Shown: positions 1 through 10,218 of the stretch, one piece after another
How positions within the stretch are numbered: position 1 is the stretch's first letter
Layout: every line of letters begins with the position of its first letter
DNA from: Bradyrhizobium iriomotense
Lineage (GTDB): Bacteria > Pseudomonadota > Alphaproteobacteria > Rhizobiales > Xanthobacteraceae
Assembly (NCBI RefSeq): GCF_018130765.1
Contig: NZ_JAFCJZ010000008.1
Coordinates: 62,001-126,000, forward strand
DNA length: 64,000 nt
Direction of reading: 5' to 3'
The notes under the pieces: generated by a model
What the model saw: only the letters and a program-made list of their open reading frames with translations
What the model was told of the DNA's origin: nothing
Database searches by the model: none
Program-made: the position numbers and the translations under genes

Positions 1-257
1 CGTGCTCGGATGGGCGTCGTCGATGCGCTGGCCGTCGAGAATGACCTGGCCCGAGGTGATCTCGAACAGCCGCAGGATGGCGCGGCCGACCGTCGATTTG
101 CCGCAGCCGGACTCGCCGACCAGCGACAAGGTCTCGCCGCGCGCGATCTCGAACGACACGCCGTCGACCGCATAGACGAATTCGGTTTGTCGCCCGAAGA
201 GGCCTTTGTTGATCGGGAAATGCTTCTTGAGGTCGTTGACCTGGAGCAGCGGAGGAC

Positions 258-261
<4 letters not shown>
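1..261 (-). CDS. Peptide ABC transporter ATP-binding protein (DppF/OppF type), partial
   Basis: Only the first 87 codons are in the window; the gene continues past the left edge. The product is the second nucleotide-binding subunit of a Dpp/Opp-type importer, hydrolysing ATP on the cytoplasmic side. The visible part begins [17 protein letters not shown] and holds a Walker A motif, GESGCGKST, at about residues 50-58. Its ATG at 261 overlaps the stop codon of the preceding ATPase gene by 4 bp (ATGA), as in translationally coupled operons. It is the last visible gene of the operon that starts with the substrate-binding protein gene at 4749. The family call is secure; the peptide specificity is not shown. 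Confidence 0.9.
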
Positions 262-1247
<986 letters not shown>

Positions 1248-1265
1248 GTGATCAGCCTCTTGACT

Positions 1266-2189
1266 TCACAGGCTCTTGGCCATGCGCGGATCGAGCGCAT
1301 CGCGAAGGCCGTCGCCGAGCAGATTCACGGCAAGCACGGTGACGGACAGGAAGGCCGCCGGGAAGAACACGATATAGGGCTTGACCTGCCAGAGCGCGCG
1401 GCCTTCGGCCATGATGTTACCCCAGGACGGAATGGTGGGCGGCGTGCCCGCGCCGATGAAGGACAGGATCGCCTCCGTGATCATGGCGCTGGCGCAGATA
1501 TAGGTCGCCTGTACCAGCATCGGCGCAACCGTGTTGGGCAGGATGTGGCGCAGGATGATCATCGGCGTGCGCGTGCCGCAGGCCACCGCCGCGTCCACAT
1601 AGGGCTGCTCGCGCAGCGACAGCACGACGCTGCGGACGAGGCGCGAGACGCGCGGGATCTCGGCGATGGTGATCGCCAGGATGACGTTGCCGACGCTGCC
1701 GCGCGTCAACGCCATCAGCGCGATGGCGAGCAGGATCGGCGGGATCGACATCAGGCCGTCCATGAAGCGCATCAGGATGCCGTCGGCCCAGCGGATGAAA
1801 CCCGAGATCATACCGATCGCAAGACCCGCCGCGGATGCGAAGATCGCGACCGACAGGCCGACCGTGAGCGAGACCCGGGCACCAAAGAGCACGCGCGAAT
1901 AGATGTCACGGCCGAGCACGTCGGTGCCGAACCAGAAATCGGTCGACGGCGCGCGCGTCCGCTTGGCGGGCGCAAGCGCGGTCGGATCGATCGTCCCGAG
2001 ATAGGGCGCGAAGATCGCGATCAGCACGAGGGTCAGCAGCAGCGCGCCGCCGATCGCGACCGTCGGATGGCCGCGCAGCATTCCGATGAAGCCGCGCCGG
2101 ATCTTGACCGGCCGGAGGATCTCCGGCAGTTGCGGCGCGAGAACGAGGCCGGCCGGAAGCGATTGCGGGTTGACGGTGGTGTCGGTCAA
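1266..2189 (-). CDS. Peptide ABC transporter permease (DppC/OppC type)
   Basis: 307 aa inner-membrane permease. It has an N-terminal cytoplasmic leader, a first hydrophobic helix at about residues 48-65 and the binding-protein-dependent transport domain with the EAA-type loop around IAEIPRVSRLVRS. It pairs with the DppB-like permease. The start is a TTG codon at 2189 that overlaps the upstream stop (TTGA). A GAGG ribosome-binding sequence lies 8 nt upstream, there is an in-frame stop shortly before it, and the next ATG comes only at residue 37, so TTG is the best start. It belongs to the operon that begins at 4749. Confidence 0.92.
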   Translation of the reverse strand: MTDTTVNPQSLPAGLVLAPQLPEILRPVKIRRGFIGMLRGHPTVAIGGALLLTLVLIAIFAPYLGTIDPTALAPAKRTRAPSTDFWFGTDVLGRDIYSRVLFGARVSLTVGLSVAIFASAAGLAIGMISGFIRWADGILMRFMDGLMSIPPILLAIALMALTRGSVGNVILAITIAEIPRVSRLVRSVVLSLREQPYVDAAVACGTRTPMIILRHILPNTVAPMLVQATYICASAMITEAILSFIGAGTPPTIPSWGNIMAEGRALWQVKPYIVFFPAAFLSVTVLAVNLLGDGLRDALDPRMAKSL

Positions 2190-3127
2190 TAGCGGATCCT
2201 CGGGTCAACGAGCGTATAGGTGACGTCGATCATCAGGTTGACGAGGACGTAGACGAAGCTGAACAGCAGCACGATGCCCTGGATGACCGGATAGTCGCGG
2301 CGCAGGATCGCATCGATCGTGAGCCGGCCGAGGCCGGGAATCGCGAACACGCTTTCAGTGACGACCGCGCCGCCGATCAGCAGCGCAATGCCGATTCCGA
2401 TCACGGTGACGATCGGAACCGCAGCGTTCTTCAGCGCATGAATGAACAGGATGCCGCCCTGCCCCAGGCCCTTGGCCTTGGCGGTGCGGATATAGTCCTG
2501 CTGCAAGACCTCGAGCATGGCGGCGCGCGTGATGCGCGCGACCAGAGCGATGTAGACGCAGCCGAGCGCGATCGCCGGCAGGATCAGGTTTTCCAGCCAC
2601 GGCCAGAAACCCTGGGTCAGCGGCGTGTAGCCTTGCACCGGCAGCCATTCGAGCTCGAGCGCGAAGATGTAGGCGAGCATGTAGCCGACCACGAAGACGG
2701 GCAGCGAGAAGCCGAACACCGCAAAGCCCATGATGACGCGGTCGATCAGGCTGCCGGCCTTCCACGCCGCCACCACGCCGAGCGGCACCGCCACCACGAT
2801 CGTGAGCAGCAGCGTGACGATCATCAGCGACAGCGTCGGTCCGAGACGCTGCCCGATCATCGCCGAGACCGGCAGGTTGGTGAAGATCGAGGTGCCGAGA
2901 TCGCCGTGCAGGATGCGCCAGACCCAGCTTCCGAACTGGACCAGGAACGGCCGGTCCAGCCCCAGGCTCTGGCGGATGCGCTCCACATCCTCCGGGCTTG
3001 CCTGATCGCCCGCGATCACCACCGCCGGATCACCCGGAGCGATGTAAAGCAGGCTGAACACGAACAGCGCGACGATTGCCATCACCGGCAAGGTCGCGAC
3101 GATGCGACGGAGGATGTAGGAGAGCAT
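2186..3127 (-). CDS. Peptide ABC transporter permease (DppB/OppB type)
   Basis: 313 aa, about the normal DppB length. The N-terminus MLSYILRRIVATLPVMAIVA forms the first membrane helix. The periplasmic segment with APGDPA, GLDRPF and GDLGTS is characteristic of DppB, and several further helices and a C-terminal DPRIRY tail follow. It forms the membrane channel together with the DppC-like protein. There is a 17-bp gap from the binding-protein gene upstream and a 4-bp overlap with the next permease gene. The role in peptide-type import is family knowledge; the ligand is unknown. Confidence 0.93.
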   Translation of the reverse strand: MLSYILRRIVATLPVMAIVALFVFSLLYIAPGDPAVVIAGDQASPEDVERIRQSLGLDRPFLVQFGSWVWRILHGDLGTSIFTNLPVSAMIGQRLGPTLSLMIVTLLLTIVVAVPLGVVAAWKAGSLIDRVIMGFAVFGFSLPVFVVGYMLAYIFALELEWLPVQGYTPLTQGFWPWLENLILPAIALGCVYIALVARITRAAMLEVLQQDYIRTAKAKGLGQGGILFIHALKNAAVPIVTVIGIGIALLIGGAVVTESVFAIPGLGRLTIDAILRRDYPVIQGIVLLFSFVYVLVNLMIDVTYTLVDPRIRY

Positions 3128-3144
3128 CTGGCCTCAACGCACGA

Positions 3145-4749
3145 TCAAGCGGACTTCGACACGCCCCAGAACAAGGGCAACGGTCCCTTGGTCACGCCGG
3201 AGACGTTCTTGCGCCACGCGGTGTAGCTCAGGAAGAAGCCGGTCGGAGCGTAGACGACGTCATCGATCGCCGCCTTATTGAGACGGCCGATGGCGGCCTT
3301 CTCCTCGTCGAGGTTCTTGGCCTCGAACCACGACGTGACCTCCTTCTCGGTGCCAGCGCTGGTCGGCCAGCCGAACCACGCCTTGTCGCCGTTGGCGCGA
3401 ATGGCGGTGTAGGGAGCCGGATTGACGCAATCCGCGCCTGCGTGCCAGGTGTGGAACATGTTCCAGCCGCCCTGTCCCGGAGGCGTCTTCTGCGCGCGGC
3501 GGGAGCCGACCGTGCCCCAGTCGGTCGCGACGAAGTCGACATTCATGCCGAGCTTCTTGAGGAGGTCGGCGGTCACGTCGCCCATTGCCTTGGTGATCGG
3601 CTGGTCCTGCGCGACGAGACACGTCACCGGCTGGCCGGAATAGCCGCTCTCGGCGAGCAGCTTCTTGGCGGCGTCCAGATCGCGCTTGCCCTTCAGAATC
3701 TCGCCACCCACTTCAGTGTAGAGCGGCGTATCCGGCGTGAAGTAGCCGGGCAGCGGCTTCCACAGCGAATTGTCGTCGCCGACGATCGCGCGCATGTAGT
3801 CTTCCTGGCTCAGCGCCATCAGCACCGCACGCCGCGCCTTGACGTCGTTGAAGGGCGGATAGAGGAAGTTCATGCGGAAGGAGCCGATATTGCCGAGAGG
3901 ATCGCCGATATCGACGCTGATGTTCTTGTTCTTCTTCAGAACCGGAACGAGATCCGCGATCGGATTCTCCCACCAGTCGATCTCGCCGTTCTGCAACGCG
4001 GCCGCCGCAGTTGCCGGATCCGGCATGATCACCCACTCGACGCGATCGACCATCACCTGCTTGCCGCCGGCGAGCCAGGACGGCTTCTCCTGACGCGGCA
4101 CGTAGTCGGTGAATTTCTCGAACACGGCCTTGGCGCCGGGGACCCATTCGCTCTTGGCGAACTTCAGCGGACCGGAGCCGACATATTCAGAAATCTGCTT
4201 GAACGGGTCGGTCTGCGCGATGCGCTCGGGCATGATGAAGGCGCATGGCGAATTGTTCTTGCCCAGCGCGTAGAGCATTTTCGGGTAGGGCTGCTTCAGG
4301 ACCCATTTGAAGGTGCGGTCGTCGACGGCCGTCAGCTCCTGCTGGAGCGCCTTGATCATCAGGCCCATCGGATCGCGCGCCGCCCAGCGGGTGAGGCTCG
4401 CGACGACGTCCTTGCTCAGCACCGGCGCGCCGTCGTGGAATTTGAGGCCCGACCGCAGCTTGAAGGTCCAGGTCGTGCCGTCGTCCGTCACTTCCTCGGA
4501 CTCGACCATCTGCCGCTGCGGCTGGAACGAGGAGTCGATGCCGTAGAGCGTGTCCCAGACCATCGCGGCCGCATTACGCACGACATATTGCGTGCCCCAG
4601 ATCGGATCGAAATTGGCGAGATTGGCCTGCGGCACGAAGCGCAGGGTGCGGGCCGCGGCGCCCTGGGCGATTGCCGGGGCCGACAGGCCGCCCGTCAATG
4701 CCAGACCGCCCGCGCCAGCCAATCCCTTCAATACCGTCCTGCGATCCAT
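3145..4749 (-). CDS. Peptide-type ABC transporter substrate-binding protein (SBP family 5), Tat-exported
   Basis: 534 aa extracytoplasmic solute-binding protein of family 5 (DppA/OppA-like). The N-terminus MDRRTVLKGLAGAGGLAL carries a twin-arginine motif (RRTVLK) followed by a hydrophobic stretch and an AIAQG cleavage region, so export by the Tat pathway is likely. The body shows family-5 hallmarks such as FKLRSGLKFHDG and KARRAVLMALSQEDY. The frame is open well upstream into the next gene, but the ATG at 4749 is chosen because of the signal peptide and a GGAGG ribosome-binding site 5 nt before it. It is the first gene of an importer operon preceded by a sigma-54-like promoter at 4823-4838. 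Confidence 0.94.
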   Translation of the reverse strand: MDRRTVLKGLAGAGGLALTGGLSAPAIAQGAAARTLRFVPQANLANFDPIWGTQYVVRNAAAMVWDTLYGIDSSFQPQRQMVESEEVTDDGTTWTFKLRSGLKFHDGAPVLSKDVVASLTRWAARDPMGLMIKALQQELTAVDDRTFKWVLKQPYPKMLYALGKNNSPCAFIMPERIAQTDPFKQISEYVGSGPLKFAKSEWVPGAKAVFEKFTDYVPRQEKPSWLAGGKQVMVDRVEWVIMPDPATAAAALQNGEIDWWENPIADLVPVLKKNKNISVDIGDPLGNIGSFRMNFLYPPFNDVKARRAVLMALSQEDYMRAIVGDDNSLWKPLPGYFTPDTPLYTEVGGEILKGKRDLDAAKKLLAESGYSGQPVTCLVAQDQPITKAMGDVTADLLKKLGMNVDFVATDWGTVGSRRAQKTPPGQGGWNMFHTWHAGADCVNPAPYTAIRANGDKAWFGWPTSAGTEKEVTSWFEAKNLDEEKAAIGRLNKAAIDDVVYAPTGFFLSYTAWRKNVSGVTKGPLPLFWGVSKSA

Positions 4750-4777
4750 GAAGTCCTCCCAGTAATGCCGTGATGTC

Positions 4778-4792
4778 GGCCAATCATTGGCC
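4778..4792. promoter_or_regulatory. Perfect 7-bp inverted repeat in the leader of the binding-protein operon
   Basis: GGCCAAT-C-ATTGGCC is a perfect palindrome with a one-base centre. It lies 29-43 bp upstream of the start codon at 4749 and just downstream of the inferred transcription start of the sigma-54-like promoter. An operator for a repressor is one reading; a short leader hairpin is another. No regulator can be named. Confidence 0.45.
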
Positions 4793-4822
4793 AAAGGCAG
4801 GTGAAACCGAAGCCCATTGGCA

Positions 4823-4838
4823 AGCAAATGGTATGCCA
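4823..4838 (-). promoter_or_regulatory. Sigma-54-type promoter upstream of the 4749-1 peptide importer operon
   Basis: On the minus strand the sequence TGGCATACCATTTGCT has GG-N10-GC spacing, a TGGCA -24 element (one mismatch to TGGCAC) and a perfect TTGCT -12 element. The expected transcription start is near 4812, giving a leader of about 60 nt before the ATG at 4749. It sits in the 155-bp gap between the two importer operons. It is partly embedded in a longer imperfect inverted repeat (CCCATTGGCA at 4813-4822 facing TGCCAGTAAATGGG at 4834-4847). Only the motif is seen; activity is not shown. Confidence 0.55.
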
Positions 4839-4904
4839 GTAAATGGGCCTTCGCCAGCGGGATCTCTTCGACTTTTTGGCTGGCCCACGTTGACTTGCAA
4901 CGCC

Positions 4905-6575
4905 TCACAGAGCAGCCGCGAGCACCTCGCCGGTCTCGATATGCGGGATCGCCTCGACCAGCTTGCGGGTGTAGTCGGTCTTCGGATTGTCGAACAGCGC
5001 CCGGCTGTCCCCCTGCTCCACGATGCCGCCATTGCGCAGCACGATGGTGCGGTCGCACAGCATGCGCACCACGTTGAGATCGTGGCTGACGAACAGCAGC
5101 GCGATGTCGTTTTCGCGCCTGAGGCGATCGAGCAGCTGCAGCACAACCGCCTGCACGGAGACGTCGAGCGCGGCCGTGGGCTCGTCCAGCACGAGGAGCC
5201 GCGGCCGGCAGGCGATGGCGCGGGCAATGCCGACGCGGGCCTTCTGGCCGCCGGAGAGCTGATGCGGGAAACGCGGCAACAGGTCGAGCGGCAACCCGAC
5301 CCGGTCGGCGCATTCTTCCACCCGCTTGCGCAGCGCATCGCCGGCGCGCATGCCATCGAGCCGCATCAAGGGATGGGCGATGCAGTCGAAGGCGGTGAAG
5401 CGCGGGTTGAGGCTCTCGTTCGGGTCCTGAAAGACCATCTGGATGTTTTTGCGCAGCGGCGAGCGATGAAAATCGCGCGATGCCACGTGGCCGATCGACT
5501 GGCCATCGAACACGATGTCGCCTTCGCTGGGATCGATCAGGCGGCAGATCATGCGCGAGGTCGTGCTCTTGCCGGAACCGGATTCGCCGACCAGACCGAC
5601 GCTCTCGCCACCGGCCATCGTCATGGAGAAGTCGGCAACCGCCGCAGAGCCCTGGTCGAAACGTTTTACGAGCTTGCGCACCTCCAGCAACGGCGGCGTC
5701 CCGTGTGCTGGCTCCAGCCTCGGTTTGCTGACGACAGCGGAGTAACGCTCCCGCTCCTCCTCGGTCACGAGATCCTCGATCCGGGACGTCGCGGTGGGCG
5801 ACGCCGCAACGAGGCGCTTCGTATAGGCGTGCTGCGGTGTGCTGAAGAGCGTCCTCGGGCTCGCCTCCTCGACGATGCGGCCGCGCTCCATCACCGCGAT
5901 GCGGCGGCAATAGCGGGCCGCAAGGCCGAGGTCGTGCGTGATCAGGATCGTGGCCATGCCGCGCGCGGCGGCAATGTCCGCGAGCAGATCCATCACCACC
6001 TTCTGGGTGGTGACGTCGAGGCCGGTGGTCGGCTCATCCGCGATCAGGAGTGCGGGATTGCAGGAGATCGCGATCGCGATCATGACGCGCTGGCACATGC
6101 CGCCGGAGAGCTCGTGCGGATAGGCATTCATCCGCGCTTCGGGATCGCGGATCTGGACGGCCCGCAACAATTCCAGCGCCTCGGCGCGCGCGGCGTCCTT
6201 GGATATTTTCTTATGCGTGAGGATCGCATCGGCGATCTGGAGGCCGATCGCGCGGATCGGATTGAGCGCCGCCCGCGGATTCTGGAAGATCATCGACATC
6301 GCGGCGCCCTGGAGATGACGGAGGTCATCACCCCTGAGCTTCGTCACGTCCTGCCCGCGAAACAGGATTTTTCCGCCGGTGACGCGCCCGGCCGCATCGA
6401 GCAGCCGCGTCGTCGCAAAGCCGGTCACCGACTTGCCCGAACCGCTCTCGCCGACGAGGCCGAGCATCTCGCCGGCCCCAACGTTGAGCGAAACGCCGCG
6501 CACGGCCTCGACCATGCCACGTCGCGTCGAGAACGCGACGTGCAGGTCCTCGATCCTGAGCAGCTCCTCGCTCAT
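4905..6575 (-). CDS. Fused dual ATP-binding protein of a peptide ABC transporter (DppD-DppF fusion type)
   Basis: 556 aa with two complete nucleotide-binding domains in one chain. Walker A motifs GESGSGKS are at residues 42-49 and 330-337, and the first LSGG signature is at 156-159. A linker at about 255-295 joins the halves. Such two-NBD proteins replace the separate DppD and DppF subunits, in contrast to the neighbouring importer, which keeps them apart. The ATG at 6575 (MSEELLRIEDLHVAF) overlaps the upstream permease stop by 4 bp; upstream in-frame sequence belongs to the permease gene. It is the last gene of the operon that begins at 10099. Confidence 0.94.
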   Translation of the reverse strand: MSEELLRIEDLHVAFSTRRGMVEAVRGVSLNVGAGEMLGLVGESGSGKSVTGFATTRLLDAAGRVTGGKILFRGQDVTKLRGDDLRHLQGAAMSMIFQNPRAALNPIRAIGLQIADAILTHKKISKDAARAEALELLRAVQIRDPEARMNAYPHELSGGMCQRVMIAIAISCNPALLIADEPTTGLDVTTQKVVMDLLADIAAARGMATILITHDLGLAARYCRRIAVMERGRIVEEASPRTLFSTPQHAYTKRLVAASPTATSRIEDLVTEEERERYSAVVSKPRLEPAHGTPPLLEVRKLVKRFDQGSAAVADFSMTMAGGESVGLVGESGSGKSTTSRMICRLIDPSEGDIVFDGQSIGHVASRDFHRSPLRKNIQMVFQDPNESLNPRFTAFDCIAHPLMRLDGMRAGDALRKRVEECADRVGLPLDLLPRFPHQLSGGQKARVGIARAIACRPRLLVLDEPTAALDVSVQAVVLQLLDRLRRENDIALLFVSHDLNVVRMLCDRTIVLRNGGIVEQGDSRALFDNPKTDYTRKLVEAIPHIETGEVLAAAL

Positions 6576-7420
6576 GTGCGCATGCGGGGATCGAGAATAT
6601 CCCGCATCCCGTCCCCGAGCAGGTTGAAGCACAACACGGCCATCATCAGCGCGAGGCCCGGAAAGGCCACCAGCCACCACCGCCCCGTGGAGATGAAGCG
6701 CGCGCCCTCCGCGACCATGATGCCCCATTCCGGCGTCGGCGGCTTGACGCCGAGGCCGATGAAGGACAGGCCCGCGGCATTGAGAATGGCCCAGCCGAGA
6801 TTGAGCGATATCTGCACCGCCATCGCCGGCAGGATGTTCGGCAGCAGGAAACGCAGCACCACCGAGAAATGGCTCTCGCCGCAAGCGCGCGCGGCCTCGA
6901 CCCAGCCGACATTGCGCCGGACGTTCACCTCGGCGCGCGCGAAGCGGATGTAGAACGGAAGATTGATGATCGCCGTCGCGATCACGATGTTCTCGATCCG
7001 GTTGCCGAGGGCCGCGACCATCGCCATCGCCAGCACGAACAGCGGAAAGGCCATCATCACGTCGACGAAGCGGCCGACCGCGCGATCGAGCTTGCCGCCG
7101 GCATAGCCGCAGAACGCGCCGACGACGGCCCCGATCACGAAGGAGATGCCGACCGCTGAGACTGCGATCGCAAGATCCAGCCGCGCGGCGATGATGAGAC
7201 GGCTGAACACGTCGCGCCCGAGCTGGTCGGTGCCGGCGAGATGCGCGGCGCTCGGCGGCTGCAGGGCCTCCGAAACATTGGAGACTACGGGATCGTAAGG
7301 AACGATCCAGGGCCCGAAGATCGCGAGCAGGACGAACAGCGTCACGCCGGCCGCGGCGACCGCCGTCAGCGGATTGCCGCGCAGGATCCAGACCGAGTGG
7401 CGAAGGGTTGCGCTGGTCAT
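6572..7420 (-). CDS. Peptide ABC transporter permease (DppC type)
   Basis: 282 aa permease of the Dpp/Opp family. It starts MTSATLRHSVWILRGNPLTA and has its first membrane helix at about residues 20-40. The periplasmic LAGTDQLGRDVFSR motif is typical of DppC proteins, and the C-terminus is GDGMRDILDPRMRT. The start at 7420 overlaps the preceding permease stop by 4 bp. It should heterodimerise with the product of 7417-8451 and be driven by the fused ATPase. Confidence 0.92.
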   Translation of the reverse strand: MTSATLRHSVWILRGNPLTAVAAAGVTLFVLLAIFGPWIVPYDPVVSNVSEALQPPSAAHLAGTDQLGRDVFSRLIIAARLDLAIAVSAVGISFVIGAVVGAFCGYAGGKLDRAVGRFVDVMMAFPLFVLAMAMVAALGNRIENIVIATAIINLPFYIRFARAEVNVRRNVGWVEAARACGESHFSVVLRFLLPNILPAMAVQISLNLGWAILNAAGLSFIGLGVKPPTPEWGIMVAEGARFISTGRWWLVAFPGLALMMAVLCFNLLGDGMRDILDPRMRT

Positions 7421-8451
7421 TCGATCGACACCCTGGGATCGGCGATGCCGTAGCAGATATCGACCACGAGATTGACCAGCACGAACAAGCTCGCCATCAG
7501 CAGCACGAAGCCCTGCACCGGCGCGTAGTCGGACGACAGCAACGCATCGAGCGCGTAGGAGGCAACGCCCGGCCAGGAGAACACCTTCTCCACCAGCACA
7601 TTGGCGCCCAGCATGGTCGAGAACACGATGCCGGCGATGGTGATGACGGGCAGGATCGCGTTCCTCAATGCGTAAGTGACGACCACCTTGCGCCAGGACA
7701 ATCCGACCGAGCGCGCGGTGCGCACGAAATCGCTGCCGAGCGACACCAGCATCGAGGCACGCGTGATCCGTGCCAGCGGCGCGATCACGAACAGGGCCAT
7801 GCTCACCGCCGGCAGGATCAGCTGCTTGCAAGCCGCCCACCAGCCCTCGAAGTCGCCCGCCAGCAGGAAGTCGATCGACAGGAAGCCGGTGCGCTGCGGC
7901 GGCAGCGAGGTGAAGACGTCGATCCGCCCGGTGGGATCAGGCGCAAGCCCGAGCAGATAGTAGAAGACGTAGATCAGCAGCAGACCCGAGACGAAGGTCG
8001 GCACGCAGACGCCGAGCGCGCAGAACAGCCGCACGCCGTGATCGACGACCGACCCCGGCCGCAGCGCCGCCATCACGCCGAGCGGCACCGCCGCGATCAG
8101 CGCGATCAGCAGCGCCGTGAACGTCAGCTCCAGCGAGGCCGGCAACCGCTCGCGCAAATCCTTCAGCACCGGCTGCCCGGTCATCATGGAGCGGCCGAGA
8201 TTGCCGTGGCCGATGTCGGAGAGATAGTAGACGAGCTGCTCCGGTACCGACTTGTTGAGCCCCATCTGCTTGCGGATCAGCTCGATCTCTTCCTTGCCCG
8301 CATTGGGCCCCGAGGCGAAGAACACCGCGGGGTCGCCGGGCAGGACGCGCATCAAGAGAAAGGTGAAGACCAGCACACCGAACAGCGCCGGCAGCGACGA
8401 CAAAAGCCGCCTGCCCGCCCGCATCATCGTTGCGCCAAGACCAGTCGTCAC
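7417..8451 (-). CDS. Peptide ABC transporter permease (DppB type)
   Basis: 344 aa permease. The sequence LPALFGVLVFTFLLMRVLPGDP is the first membrane segment and DppB signature, and the C-terminus DICYGIADPRVSIE is also typical. The annotated start is a GTG at 8451 because an AGAGGGG ribosome-binding sequence precedes it by about 8 nt. ATGs at 8427 and 8424 are alternatives but lack an obvious binding site. It lies 28 bp after the binding-protein gene and overlaps the next permease gene by 4 bp. Confidence 0.92.
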   Translation of the reverse strand: MTTGLGATMMRAGRRLLSSLPALFGVLVFTFLLMRVLPGDPAVFFASGPNAGKEEIELIRKQMGLNKSVPEQLVYYLSDIGHGNLGRSMMTGQPVLKDLRERLPASLELTFTALLIALIAAVPLGVMAALRPGSVVDHGVRLFCALGVCVPTFVSGLLLIYVFYYLLGLAPDPTGRIDVFTSLPPQRTGFLSIDFLLAGDFEGWWAACKQLILPAVSMALFVIAPLARITRASMLVSLGSDFVRTARSVGLSWRKVVVTYALRNAILPVITIAGIVFSTMLGANVLVEKVFSWPGVASYALDALLSSDYAPVQGFVLLMASLFVLVNLVVDICYGIADPRVSIE

Positions 8452-8479
8452 CTTTCAGAGCCCCTCTCGTTTGCCGACG

Positions 8480-10099
8480 TCACTTGCGGCTGACGTCGCG
8501 ATAGTCGACCTGACGATGGAACTCGTAGGTGTAACCCTCGACCGACGACGCCATGACCGCGTCCTGGTTCGGCTGCCACAGCATGATTTGCGGCATCAGA
8601 TCGAAGTGCATCGCATTGAGCTTGCGGCCGGCGTCCTCGTACTTGGCTTTGTCCGGCTCGAAGCGGGCTTCCTGCGCGATCGCGGCAAGGTCCGGGTTGC
8701 TGATCGAAGAGTAGTTCCAGCGCTGATTGCCGGTGTAGAAATTGCGGTAGAAATAATCGGTCGACGGCAGCCAGGCGACGACGCCCTCGGTGAAGAACGG
8801 CAGCTTCTTCTCGTTGATCTGCGTCGACATCTGCGCGTCCGGCAGTTTCTGGATATCGACCTTGATCCCGATCTTGCCGAGCGATTCCTTCACCAGCGCC
8901 GCCATTGGCTCCGCGGTCGCGGCCTGACCGACGTTGAAGCTGAAGGTGGTCGAAAAACCCTCGGGGAGGCCGGCGGCCTTGAGATATTCCCTCGCCTTGT
9001 CGAGATCGAGCTTCACCGGCTGCTGGAACGGATAGATGCCGTTCGCCGGCTTGCCATCCGCCCAGGTTGCGCCGAACAGCGGCGAACCGCGGCCGAACAA
9101 AGCGGCCTTGAACATGTCGTCATAGGGCAGCGCGTAAGCGATGGCGCGGCGGACATTGACGTTGTCGAACGGCGGCATCTGGTTGTTCATCGAGACATAG
9201 GTGATCGCATTGTATTGCGGCGTCGAGACCACCTTCAGCTTGCCCTTGGCTTCCAGCGACTGCACGTCGCTGGCCTGCAGATCGACGACGAGGTCGGCAT
9301 CGCCGCGCTCGACGAGGTTGGCGCGCGTCGCCGGCTCCGGCACCGACTGAATGATCACACGCTTGAAGAAGGCAGGCTTGTTGGCGGAGCCGCGATTCCA
9401 GGCCTCGTCGCGCTTGAGCATCACCTGCTCACCGGGCTTGAAGGTCTCCACCACATAGGCGCCGCTGCCGGCGGTGTGCTCCTTCAACCATGCGGTCGCC
9501 CAGGGATCGTCAGCGGTCGCGTGCTCCTTTGCCACTTTCGAGTTGATGATCATCGGGTAGACGGTGGCAAGGTTCGGCAGCGCCAGCTTGTCAGGCTTCG
9601 GCAGCGTCACCTCGATGGTGAGGGGATCGATCACCTTGAACTGGTCGGCCGACGTCAGCGACCCCGTCAGCAGCTGTGCCTTGCCGAGGATCGGCGCTGT
9701 GACGCAGCGATCGAGCGACCATTTCACGTCCTCGGCCGTGACGGGCGAGCCGTCCTGGAATTTTGCGTCCTTGCGCAGGCGGAAGGTGAGCTTCAAGCCG
9801 TCGGGGCTGACGTCGTAGGATTCGGCGAGCTCGCCCGTGATCGTATCGAGATCGAACACCCATTTGCCGTTGAGCTGCTTGCGGCCGAACGCCACCAGCC
9901 GGTCATAGGTGCTCATGCTCAGCGCGAAGGATTCACGCGTCGAGCCGGGGATGTTGGGATCGAGCGTGTTGACCGCCGAGCCGGTGACGTAGCGCAACGT
10001 CTCCGCCCTGGTTTGTGCCTGCGACGGCGCGGTGGCGATGAGCAACAGCGCAGTGGTAGCGAGCATGCAGGTCGCCGGCCTGAAAGACACAAAACGCAT
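8480..10099 (-). CDS. Peptide-type ABC transporter substrate-binding protein (SBP family 5), Sec-exported
   Basis: 539 aa family-5 solute-binding protein. The N-terminus MRFVSFRPATCMLATTALLL followed by a SQAQT cleavage region is a Sec-type signal peptide; unlike the paralogue at 3145-4749 there is no twin-arginine motif. The sequences FRLRKDAKFQDGSPVTAEDV and VNVRRAIAYALPYDDMFKAA are typical of the DppA/OppA fold. It is the first gene of the second importer operon (permease, permease, fused ATPase), with AGGGA about 8 nt before the ATG and a sigma-54-like promoter at 10153-10168. The ligand is unknown. Confidence 0.94.
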   Translation of the reverse strand: MRFVSFRPATCMLATTALLLIATAPSQAQTRAETLRYVTGSAVNTLDPNIPGSTRESFALSMSTYDRLVAFGRKQLNGKWVFDLDTITGELAESYDVSPDGLKLTFRLRKDAKFQDGSPVTAEDVKWSLDRCVTAPILGKAQLLTGSLTSADQFKVIDPLTIEVTLPKPDKLALPNLATVYPMIINSKVAKEHATADDPWATAWLKEHTAGSGAYVVETFKPGEQVMLKRDEAWNRGSANKPAFFKRVIIQSVPEPATRANLVERGDADLVVDLQASDVQSLEAKGKLKVVSTPQYNAITYVSMNNQMPPFDNVNVRRAIAYALPYDDMFKAALFGRGSPLFGATWADGKPANGIYPFQQPVKLDLDKAREYLKAAGLPEGFSTTFSFNVGQAATAEPMAALVKESLGKIGIKVDIQKLPDAQMSTQINEKKLPFFTEGVVAWLPSTDYFYRNFYTGNQRWNYSSISNPDLAAIAQEARFEPDKAKYEDAGRKLNAMHFDLMPQIMLWQPNQDAVMASSVEGYTYEFHRQVDYRDVSRK

Positions 10100-10152
10100 T
10101 GGTTTTTCCCTGAATTTCGAACGAGAACGCCAGCAAGGCAGGTTAAGAAAGA

Positions 10153-10168
10153 AGCAAGTTGCGCGCCA
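10153..10168 (-). promoter_or_regulatory. Sigma-54-type promoter upstream of the 10099-4905 peptide importer operon
   Basis: Minus-strand TGGCGCGCAACTTGCT has GG-N10-GC spacing, TGGC at -24 (TGGCGC against the consensus TGGCAC) and a perfect TTGCT at -12. The expected transcription start is near 10142, about 43 nt before the ATG at 10099. It is in the 119-bp gap after the monooxygenase gene. Confidence 0.55.
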
Positions 10169-10218
10169 GTCTCATCGGGCGTTTTTGGGGACGCATCGTC
10201 GCGGCGGCGCATGGATGA

